Of a DNA stretch of 9,429 nucleotides, positions 1 to 5,200 are shown piece by piece. Numbering within the stretch: the stretch's first letter is position 1; each line of letters opens with the position of its first letter. Below the pieces are notes generated by a model. That model had not been told where the DNA came from, did no database searches, and saw nothing but the letters and a program-made list of their open reading frames with translations. The DNA lies in NCBI GenBank assembly GCA_023129355.1, contig JAGMCC010000036.1, forward strand, positions 1 to 9,429. The letters are read 5' to 3'. This DNA is from Dehalococcoidia bacterium. GTDB lineage: Bacteria > Chloroflexota > Dehalococcoidia > E44-bin15. The translations under genes and the position numbers were made by a program.

Positions 1-1
1 T

Positions 2-202
2 TGGGAACACAGGATTCGAGATCAGGAGGACTTCAACCGACATTGTGATTACATTCACTACAATCCTGTTAAGCATGGGTTCGTAAATTTGCCCGTAGAA
101 TGGAAGTACAGCAGCTTCAGGAAATTTGTTGAAAGAGGGTTTTATCCCCAAAGCTGGGGACACATGGTAAGAGAAGAACTCACGGTGATGGATTTGGAAT
201 AA
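2..202 (+). CDS. REP-associated tyrosine transposase (RAYT), C-terminal part
   Basis: This open frame enters from the left edge and ends at TAA 200-202, giving 66 residues of the C-terminal part of a Y1-type (IS200-like) single-strand transposase of the RAYT group. The visible signature is WEHRIRDQEDF followed by DYIHYNPVKHGFV and, further on, a W-x-YSSF block and a YPQSWG block, all typical of the RAYT C-terminus. The Tyr of DYIHYNPV (codon 50-52) is, by analogy with IS200/IS608 TnpA, the likely nucleophile that attacks single-stranded DNA; that assignment is inference. The His-hydrophobic-His metal site would lie upstream, outside the window, so I cannot tell whether the gene is intact. A REP-like inverted repeat lies directly downstream, the usual RAYT arrangement. 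Confidence 0.85.
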   Translation, partial: WEHRIRDQEDFNRHCDYIHYNPVKHGFVNLPVEWKYSSFRKFVERGFYPQSWGHMVREELTVMDLE

Positions 203-204
203 GA

Positions 205-239
205 TAGTGGTGGGTTTCGCTACGCTATACCCACCCTAC
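205..239. repeat. REP-like inverted repeat next to the RAYT gene
   Basis: Arms GGTGGGT (209-215) and ACCCACC (229-235) are perfect complements around a 13-base loop that contains CGCTACGCTA. Flanking bases TAG on the left and CCTAC on the right extend the pairing imperfectly. It starts within six bases of the RAYT stop codon. RAYT proteins act on short palindromic REP elements, and GGTGGGT...ACCCACC palindromes of this kind are widespread in bacteria carrying RAYTs. There is no T-run after the right arm, so an intrinsic terminator is less likely than a transposase substrate. Only one copy is visible in the window. Confidence 0.7.
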
Positions 240-375
240 TGCTGTGGACCGGCAAGGAAGCACCGATTGACATAATGTTTGAGTCAGCGAAGGGAGCTTT
301 GTTTTGATGGGCAGCATTCGCTGGCTGCTGACGGTAGCAACGTAGGCTCTCCGTTCCCGAGGAAAGAAGTCCAAG
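240..375 (+). other. Leader with imperfect inverted repeats upstream of the HEPN-like gene
   Basis: No gene is supported here. The segment contains an inverted repeat: GTCAGCGAA at 283-291 can pair with parts of the stretch at 317-332 (TTCGCTG at 317-323 pairs with CAGCGAA at 285-291; GCTGAC at 327-332 pairs with GTCAGC at 283-288). A smaller alternative hairpin is GCAGC 311-315 with GCTGC 324-328. The alternatives are mutually exclusive, so more than one fold is possible. The purine-rich GAGGAAAG at 359-366 is a good ribosome-binding site for the gene starting at 376. A TTGACA at 267-272 has no acceptable -10 partner. Confidence 0.35.
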
Positions 376-1044
376 ATGGCTAAGTATGAAGAACATCACG
401 AACAGGTTATAAAAGCACACACAGGTGTGGAAGCTATTTATAGCGAAGCAACGTTTACGAGGATTGCGGAAGATGCCGTTTTCTTTCGGAGAAAGGCGGG
501 TGAGGACAATATTGATGACAGCGAAAGAAAGCGTTATTCGAGGATAGCTATATTGCTAATGGCTTTCTACCTGGAATCGCTGTCAAATCTTCTCTGCGAC
601 GTTGTGCTGGGTAAAAATCGGAGAAGACCCAAGAAGAACAAGGAAGAGGGTGTGCCTGGGCCCATAAGGAGGGTCAGGGCCGTTTACAAAGAACTCTACG
701 ACGGCAAGGAACTAGCTTTGAACATCGATGGCGTTCAAGACGTGTTTACTATCCGGAACAAGGTTATTGCCCACCCGGCAGGGCGTTCTGAGGAGCGCTC
801 TGGCAAGGTTGTTCGGACTCGCGTAGATAAGACGGTCAGTTATAAGAAATTCACAGATTTCCCATTCACCTATTCTCAATTCACACTGTCACATGCAGAA
901 GAAGTCCTTGAAGAGGTCAAGGACTTCTTGACCAGATTCCATGATTTGCTTAAAGATAGGAGACACGAGGTTCCTAAAGATGTACTTAATGCATGCTTTC
1001 CCAGAGAGTTGGTCGAATGGAGCAAAGAAGTGGCTAAACACTAG
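376..1044 (+). CDS. Unrecognised protein with a HEPN-like Rx5H motif
   Basis: I do not recognise this 222-residue protein as a named family. It is predicted soluble, mostly helical and highly charged, without a signal peptide or membrane segment. Two features suggest a HEPN-type fold: a helix reading LLMAFYLESLSNLL (residues 60-73) with a Glu-containing face, then IRNKVIAHP (126-134), which matches the HEPN signature Arg-polar-x4-His (R127, N128, H133). HEPN proteins are often ribonucleases in toxin, abortive-infection or RNA-processing systems, but stand-alone HEPN proteins of unknown role are common. A basic stretch (KNRRRPKKNK, 80-89) might contact nucleic acid. GAGGAAAG at 359-366 supports the ATG at 376. 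The stop lies 17 bases before aroC, so co-transcription is possible. No antitoxin-like partner gene is present. The coding sequence is visibly more A+T-rich than aroC and sits beside a transposase remnant, suggesting late acquisition. Nuclease activity is inference only. Confidence 0.75.
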   Translation: MAKYEEHHEQVIKAHTGVEAIYSEATFTRIAEDAVFFRRKAGEDNIDDSERKRYSRIAILLMAFYLESLSNLLCDVVLGKNRRRPKKNKEEGVPGPIRRVRAVYKELYDGKELALNIDGVQDVFTIRNKVIAHPAGRSEERSGKVVRTRVDKTVSYKKFTDFPFTYSQFTLSHAEEVLEEVKDFLTRFHDLLKDRRHEVPKDVLNACFPRELVEWSKEVAKH

Positions 1045-1061
1045 ATAAAAAGGATGAAAAA

Positions 1062-2210
1062 ATGTTTCGATATCTGACAGCAGGTGAATCGCATGGCAGG
1101 GCGCTGACCGCCATCGTTGAGGGGGTGCCGGCGGGGCTTACTCTCGATGAAGAGTACATCGCCGGTGACCTTAAGCGGCGACAGGGGGGATACGGGCGCT
1201 CTGCCCGCATGGAGATCGAGCAGGATAGGGCAGAAATCCTCTCCGGGGTGCGCCACGGCCTCACTATCGGCAGCCCCATCTCGCTGCTCATCTGGAACCG
1301 CGACTGGGAGAACTGGCAGGATGTCATGGCAATCTCACCTATAAAGCAGGAGACCGAAAAGGTGACCCGCCTCAGGCCCGGTCATGCTGACCTGGCGGGG
1401 GCGATAAAATACGGTCTCGATGACATTCGCCCCATTCTGGAGCGGGCCAGCGCCAGGGAGACGGCGTCGCGGGTCGCCGTAGGGGCGGTAGCCAGGAAGT
1501 TGCTCCAGGAGTTCGGTATCGAAATTAAGAGCCACACGATTGCTATTGGGGGCATATCGATAAAAGGCGAAAAAAGCCAAAGAAATTGGGCGAAGGTGGA
1601 AAAATCGCCGGTTCGCTGTGCTGAGGCCGAGGCGGAGAAGGCGATGATCGCCGCTATCGATAAGGCAAAGGAGGCCGGCGACACAGTGGGAGGAGTTTTC
1701 GAGGTAGTCGCCACCGGTATCCCCATAGGGCTGGGGAGCCATGTACAGTGGGACCGCCGACTCGATGGCAGGATCGCTCAGGCACTAATGAGTATCAACG
1801 CAGTGAAGGGGGTAGAGGTCGGGGCTGGCTTTTCGCTGGCAAACCTTCCAGGTTCCCAATCCCACGACATAATCGAGAGAGCAGGTCGAATATGGCACCA
1901 CGCCACCAATCGAGCCGGTGGCATCGAGGGCGGGATAAGTAACGGCGAGCCTATCATGGTAAAGGCGGTGGTTAAACCCATCCCCACCCTGGGCAAACCG
2001 CTACCCTCAGTGGACCTCAAAACGGGTGAGGCAGTCGAGGCACACTCCGAGCGCAGCGACGTCTGTGTGGTCCCCGCCGCAGGGGTGATCGGCGAGGCAA
2101 TGCTCGCCATCGTCCTTGCCGATGCCATGCTGGAAAAATTTGGCGGCGATCACATAATGGAAACATTGAATAATCACAAGAGCTATCTGGATGCGATGAA
2201 TAAGAGATAG
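1062..2210 (+). CDS. aroC: Chorismate synthase
   Basis: AroC catalyses the last common step of aromatic biosynthesis: anti-elimination of phosphate from 5-enolpyruvylshikimate-3-phosphate to chorismate, using reduced FMN as cofactor, in the cytosol. The 382-residue protein has the family's full length and all signature blocks: GESHG (8-12, containing catalytic H11), RRQGGYGRS for phosphate/FMN binding, RPGHAD with the second catalytic His (H108), the ASARETASRVAVGA helix, the block around HHATNRAGGIEGGISNG, and RSDVCVVPAAGVIGEAMLA near the C-terminus. The ATG at 1062 is preceded by AGGA (1051-1054) at 7 bases, and the conserved region begins at residue 3, so the start is secure. Next downstream, after 92 bases, is the fused aroKB gene, so two of the pathway's enzymes and this one form a small aromatic cluster. 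Whether FMN is reduced by the enzyme itself (bifunctional type) cannot be read from the sequence; the length suggests the ordinary monofunctional type. Confidence 0.98.
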   Translation: MFRYLTAGESHGRALTAIVEGVPAGLTLDEEYIAGDLKRRQGGYGRSARMEIEQDRAEILSGVRHGLTIGSPISLLIWNRDWENWQDVMAISPIKQETEKVTRLRPGHADLAGAIKYGLDDIRPILERASARETASRVAVGAVARKLLQEFGIEIKSHTIAIGGISIKGEKSQRNWAKVEKSPVRCAEAEAEKAMIAAIDKAKEAGDTVGGVFEVVATGIPIGLGSHVQWDRRLDGRIAQALMSINAVKGVEVGAGFSLANLPGSQSHDIIERAGRIWHHATNRAGGIEGGISNGEPIMVKAVVKPIPTLGKPLPSVDLKTGEAVEAHSERSDVCVVPAAGVIGEAMLAIVLADAMLEKFGGDHIMETLNNHKSYLDAMNKR

Positions 2211-2302
2211 CACAACTATCGTAAAATACGAAAAAGGAAACACAACGTAATTACCAGAGCCATTTAAAGACGATATCCAAGAATTAGCTAGACGGGCGAA
2301 AA

Positions 2303-3934
2303 GTGCGAAAAAGCGAAAAGGCAAATATCATCCTGACCGGCTTCTCCTTCACCGGCAAATCGGTGGTCGGCAAAGAGGTGGCACAGCGGCTGGGGTGGAA
2401 TTTTATGGACAGCGACGAGGAGATCGTCGCCCTCTCCCGAAAATCCATCCCCGATATCTTCGCCCAGAACGGCGAGGAGCACTTCCGAAAGCTTGAGCGC
2501 CAGGTTCTGCAGAGGGCTTGCGAAGAGAAAGAAACCGTTATCGCCATCGGTGGTGGCGCAATAGTTGACCAGCGCAATCGGGAACTTTTCGCTCGGAGCG
2601 GGGTGGTGATCTGCCTTGAAGCGAAGCCTCAGACCATCTACGAGCGTCTCCGCACCAACCAAAAGAACAGCAGTGTGGTACGCCCGCTCCTTGCCGTGGC
2701 CGACCCGCTGGAGCGCATCACGCAACTGAAGGCATCGCGCCAGCCCTATTACGCCACAGCCGATTGGTCAGTGTATACCGATAACCTCTCCCTCAATGAG
2801 GTCGTGGATGAGGTAGTTCGTGGCTTCGAGCAGGCTCGCGCCCGTCAGGGCGATGCCCCCTTCGTGGTCACCACGCCCACCGAAAGCTACCCGGTCTTTG
2901 TAGGCTGGGGTCTCCTGGATGACCTGGGCAGGCGGATGTGCCAGGTTGGGCTCAGCGACTGCGCCAATATCATCAGCGACGAAGATGTCTTTTTGTACCA
3001 TGGCGAACGAGCGATAAATTCCCTGGAACAGGCTGGTTTCTCTGTAGAGTCCTTTCTCGTGCCCCCGGGTGAAACGACAAAGACCATCGATACCGCAGTG
3101 AGGCTCTACGATTGGCTGGTGACGCGCCATGCCGAACGGGGCCATGCCATCGTCGCCCTGGGAGGGGGCATGGTAGGCGACCTCGCCGGCTTCGTTGCCG
3201 CTACCTTCCTTCGCGGCCTGCCCCTGGTTCAGGTGCCCACCACCCTCATCGCCATGGCCGATGCTGCCATCGGTGGAAAGGTGGCACTCAATCACCCCCA
3301 GGCGAAGAACCTGGTTGGCGCCTTCTACCAGCCCCGCCTGGTAATCGCCGATGTGAGCACCCTGACAACCCTCCCCAAAAGAGAACTAGTCTCAGGGTGG
3401 GCTGAGGTGGTGAAGCACGCCTTAATCCTCGACCTGGATTTTCTGGAGTTTCTGGAGGCTAATGCAAATGGACTCGTAGCTCTGGAAGCTGCGGCGACCA
3501 CAGAGGCGATAAGGCGCAGTGCCTCGCTTAAAGCCATGGTGGTGGGCGAGGATGAAAAGGAGCGGGGGAGGCGTATGATCCTGAATTACGGGCACACCAT
3601 AGCCCACGGTCTTGAGGCAGCCACCGAATATGAGCGCTTCCTCCACGGCGAGGCTGTCGCCATCGGCATGACGGGTGCTGCGATGCTCAGCGAGCGGCTG
3701 GGGCTTATTTCGCACGATATCGTGGCGCGACATGGGAGGCTCATCGAGAGGTTCGGCTTGTCCACCACCTGCTCCGGTGTGGATAGGGATGCGGTGCTGA
3801 AGGCGATGGCACTGGACAAGAAGGTGAGGGAGCGGGCGGTACGCTGGGTGCTGCTTGAGGGTATCGGCCAGACCACATTCAGGGACGATGTGTCACGGGA
3901 AGATGTGGTGGGCGTGCTGAAGGATTTAGTCTAG
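2303..3934 (+). CDS. aroKB: Fused shikimate kinase / 3-dehydroquinate synthase
   Basis: One 543-residue polypeptide carries two shikimate-pathway enzymes that act at non-adjacent steps. Residues 1 to about 172 are shikimate kinase: Walker A GFSFTGKS (13-20), the shikimate-binding DSD (36-38), FRKLE with R62, IGGGAI (82-87), RPLL with R127 of the lid, and R146 near the C-end of the domain. Residues of about 185-543 are 3-dehydroquinate synthase, which closes DAHP to 3-dehydroquinate using NAD+ and a metal: PGETTK (255-260), GGGMVGDLAGFVAATF (287-302), PTTLIAMADAAIGGK (312-326) and NHPQAKN. Metal ligands by homology are E368, H431 (GHTIAH) and H448 (LHGEAVAIG). All key residues are present in both halves, so both should be active. 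The GTG at 2303 is the first possible start after an in-frame TAG (2285-2287); the kinase fold begins at residue 7. There is no strong Shine-Dalgarno, only a purine-rich GCGAAA array. AroKB fusions of this order are known, for example in Thermotoga maritima. The ctaB start codon follows immediately. Confidence 0.96.
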   Translation: MRKSEKANIILTGFSFTGKSVVGKEVAQRLGWNFMDSDEEIVALSRKSIPDIFAQNGEEHFRKLERQVLQRACEEKETVIAIGGGAIVDQRNRELFARSGVVICLEAKPQTIYERLRTNQKNSSVVRPLLAVADPLERITQLKASRQPYYATADWSVYTDNLSLNEVVDEVVRGFEQARARQGDAPFVVTTPTESYPVFVGWGLLDDLGRRMCQVGLSDCANIISDEDVFLYHGERAINSLEQAGFSVESFLVPPGETTKTIDTAVRLYDWLVTRHAERGHAIVALGGGMVGDLAGFVAATFLRGLPLVQVPTTLIAMADAAIGGKVALNHPQAKNLVGAFYQPRLVIADVSTLTTLPKRELVSGWAEVVKHALILDLDFLEFLEANANGLVALEAAATTEAIRRSASLKAMVVGEDEKERGRRMILNYGHTIAHGLEAATEYERFLHGEAVAIGMTGAAMLSERLGLISHDIVARHGRLIERFGLSTTCSGVDRDAVLKAMALDKKVRERAVRWVLLEGIGQTTFRDDVSREDVVGVLKDLV

Positions 3935-4822
3935 GTGTTGATCCATAGCATTCAATCAAGAGCGACATTCAAGACCATACTAAACTATATCGAGGTATTA
4001 AAGCCCCGTGAAACTATCCTGCTTACCTTCATCGGATTTTGCGCAGCAGTGATCGCTGGCAGGGGCCAACCACCAATAGACACGCTCCTCCTCGCCACCC
4101 TGGCCCTTCTTCTGGGGAGCGGCGCCGCCAACGGACTCACCAACTACCTCGACCGTGAGGTCGATGCCAAGATGGAGCGGGTCAGGCATCGCCCCCTCCC
4201 ATCAAAGCGGATTTTTCCCGCCTGGAAGATGCTGCCCTGGGCGATAAGCCTGGCGGTCGGCGCCCTTGTCATGGCCTGGTTTCTGCACTACCTCTGCTTC
4301 ATCTTCGGTTTATTAGGCTTTATCGTCGCAGTGACATGGCGAAAGAGGATAACCTGTGCCTTTCCCCAGGGGGCCATCGCGAGCTGTGCTCCGGTGCTCA
4401 TCGGCTATGTGGCGATAAGCCACCAGGTAGAGCTGACTCTTCTCCTCCTCTGCATCCTGATCACGATCTGGACACCCCTCCATGTCTGGAGTGTGATGAT
4501 CGCCAATCGGGATGATTATCGCCAGGCGGGGATCACCTACTTCCCCATCTCCTGGGAGATAAAAGATGCGATAAAGGTGCTCCTGGGGCTGGCCGTGCTC
4601 CTCTTGGGGAGCTCCATCGCCCTCTACTACTTCAGCGACCGCGCCTTGGGTATGCTTTATCTGGTGGTAGCAAGCATCCTGGGGATATTAACGGTTTTTG
4701 CCACCGCCCGTCTGGTGTTCACCGGCATCTCCCATGACGCCTGGAAAGTTTACAAGCTGACTGCCTTCCCTTTTTTAGGCATTCTCTTCCTCACCATGAG
4801 CTTAGACCTTTGGTTAATATAA
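3935..4822 (+). CDS. ctaB: Protoheme IX farnesyltransferase (heme o synthase), UbiA family
   Basis: This integral membrane prenyltransferase attaches farnesyl diphosphate to heme b to make heme o, the precursor of heme a for terminal oxidases. The 295-residue protein has several strongly hydrophobic segments (about 28-41, 50-66, 103-135, 148-182, 214-232, 238-258, 276-290), fitting the nine-helix UbiA fold. The first Asp-rich motif, NYLDREVDAKM (N70, D73, D77), and the following RVRHRPLPSKRI are characteristic of CtaB/Cox10. The second motif region reads WTPLHVWSVMIANRDDYRQAG (179-199), the CtaB form WTPxHFW...DYxxAG. GTG at 3935 follows the aroKB stop with no gap and has GAAGGA (3919-3924) at 10 bases; TTG at 3938 is an alternative. 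No oxidase subunit or heme a synthase is nearby, so the farnesyl-heme assignment rests on motifs alone; another UbiA substrate is possible but less likely. The last 14 codons are re-copied downstream in the tandem repeat array. Confidence 0.87.
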   Translation: MLIHSIQSRATFKTILNYIEVLKPRETILLTFIGFCAAVIAGRGQPPIDTLLLATLALLLGSGAANGLTNYLDREVDAKMERVRHRPLPSKRIFPAWKMLPWAISLAVGALVMAWFLHYLCFIFGLLGFIVAVTWRKRITCAFPQGAIASCAPVLIGYVAISHQVELTLLLLCILITIWTPLHVWSVMIANRDDYRQAGITYFPISWEIKDAIKVLLGLAVLLLGSSIALYYFSDRALGMLYLVVASILGILTVFATARLVFTGISHDAWKVYKLTAFPFLGILFLTMSLDLWLI

Positions 4823-4865
4823 AGAGGTTTTTATGGATTCCAACCTCGGGGAGTACGAAAAGGGG
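4781..4865 (+). repeat. Junction repeat unit 1 (ctaB tail plus dehydrogenase-like head)
   Basis: The 85-base unit begins inside the 3' end of ctaB, at the codons for ILFLTMSLDLWLI and the true stop codon. It continues with AAAGAGG (4821-4827), five bases, then ATG at 4833 opening MDSNLGEYEKG. That head resembles the N-terminus of the acyl-CoA dehydrogenase encoded downstream (MDFKLSEHEKM); over the first 13 codons 28 of 39 bases agree. The unit therefore reads as gene end, ribosome-binding site and next gene start. About 79 of 85 positions match unit 2, including one single-base deletion in unit 2. Confidence 0.9.
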
Positions 4866-4907
4866 ATCCTCTTCCTCACCATGAGCTTAGACCTTTGGCT
4901 ACTATAA
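4833..4907 (+). CDS. Possible 24-residue chimeric small ORF created by the repeat
   Basis: ATG 4833 lies five bases after AAAGAGG (4821-4827). The frame reads MDSNLGEYEKG from the dehydrogenase-like head and then runs without interruption into the copied ctaB tail (ILFLTMSLDLWLL), ending at TAA 4905-4907. The product would be a charged N-terminal half plus a short hydrophobic, possibly membrane-inserting, C-terminal half. Good initiation signals make translation plausible, but the equivalent frame in unit 2 is broken by a one-base deletion, which argues against selection for the peptide. Most likely it is a by-product of duplication. Confidence 0.25.
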   Translation: MDSNLGEYEKGILFLTMSLDLWLL

Positions 4908-4949
4908 GGAGGCTTTTATGGATTCCAACCTCGGGAGTACGAAAAGGGG
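4866..4949 (+). repeat. Junction repeat unit 2
   Basis: This 84-base near-copy follows unit 1 with no gap. It repeats the ctaB tail (now reading ILFLTMSLDLWLL then TAA at 4905-4907), an improved AAGGAGG ribosome-binding site (4907-4912) and ATG at 4918 followed by the same head. It differs from unit 1 by five substitutions and one lost G in the run at 4933-4935 (GGGG became GGG). The lost G shifts the head frame, so translation from 4918 ends at TGA inside unit 3. Confidence 0.9.
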
Positions 4950-5060
4950 ATCCTCTTCCTCACCATGAGCTTGGACCCTTGGCTACTATAAGGAGACTTC
5001 AATGATCACAAAGAAGAGGCTTCAACGGATTCCAACCTCTGGGAGTACAAGAAGGAGGCG
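4950..5060 (+). repeat. Junction repeat unit 3, with internal duplication
   Basis: The first 53 bases match unit 2 with five differences (tail reading ILFLTMSLDPWLL, stop at 4988-4990, AAGGAG and ATG at 5002). An extra segment of about 22 bases follows, and it itself resembles the ribosome-binding-site part of the unit (AGAAGAGGCTTCAACGGATT compared with AAGGAGGCTTTTATGGATT). The head then resumes as GGATTCCAACCTC and GGGAGTAC. The unit is thus one tail with two start-region copies. Confidence 0.8.
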
Positions 5061-5190
5061 TTTTACAATTAAGTAAACCCTGACCTCCGTGAGTATGGGA
5101 AATTGAAGCTTCAGCTGTTTCCAGCCTTAGTCAATATAAAAAAGAGATTTCAATGTAGTCCAACTTCCACGTAGTGCGAAAGGGCGAAAA
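5052..5190 (+). repeat. Degenerate remnants of further junction repeat units
   Basis: Decayed copies can be followed to the dehydrogenase leader. AAGGAGGCGTTTTACAATT (from 5052) corresponds to AAGGAGGCTTTTATGGATT. TGACCTCCGTGAGTATGGGA (5081-5100) corresponds to the AACCTCGGGGAGTACGAAAA head. CTTAGTCAATATAAA (5126-5140) corresponds to the tail CTTTGGTTAATATAAA of unit 1. TCCAACTTCCACGTAGTGCG (5159-5178) corresponds to the TCCAACCTCGGGGAGTACG head. Similarity is recognisable but much weaker than in units 1-3, so boundaries are approximate. This segment contains no other gene that I can support. Confidence 0.6.
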
Positions 5191-5200
5191 AGGTGAAAAA
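5174..5200 (+). promoter_or_regulatory. Iterated GCGAAA leader and ribosome-binding site of the dehydrogenase gene
   Basis: Three near-identical hexamers, GCGAAA at 5176 and 5184 and GTGAAA at 5193, follow one another every 8-9 bases up to the ATG at 5201. AAGG (5189-5192) serves as the Shine-Dalgarno core at 8 bases. A GTG at 5174 is in frame and would add nine residues (MRKGEKGEK), but it has no ribosome-binding site of its own. The extension consists only of the repeat motif, so ATG 5201 is preferred. Confidence 0.6.

Noticed and set aside
267..272. TTGACA as a sigma-70 -35 element for the HEPN-like gene
   Set aside because: No TATAAT-like hexamer occurs 16-18 bases downstream (289-296 is purine-rich).
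2768..3295. 175-codon minus-strand frame inside aroKB
   Set aside because: Shadow of the GC-rich third-position pattern of aroKB; no family features and no ribosome-binding site.
5002..5076. 24-codon basic reading frame beginning MITKKRLQRIP in the repeat array
   Set aside because: It crosses the internal duplication of unit 3 in a frame unrelated to ctaB or the dehydrogenase and is not preserved in the other units; likely chance, despite AAGGAG before the ATG.
4781..5190. CRISPR-like array
   Set aside because: Units of about 85 bases abut directly with no unique spacers, and they contain coding sequence of the neighbouring genes.
5174..5200. GTG at 5174 as the dehydrogenase start, adding nine residues
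   Set aside because: The added residues MRKGEKGEK are the translated leader repeat, the GTG has no Shine-Dalgarno, and ATG 5201 gives the normal 380-residue length with AAGG at proper spacing.
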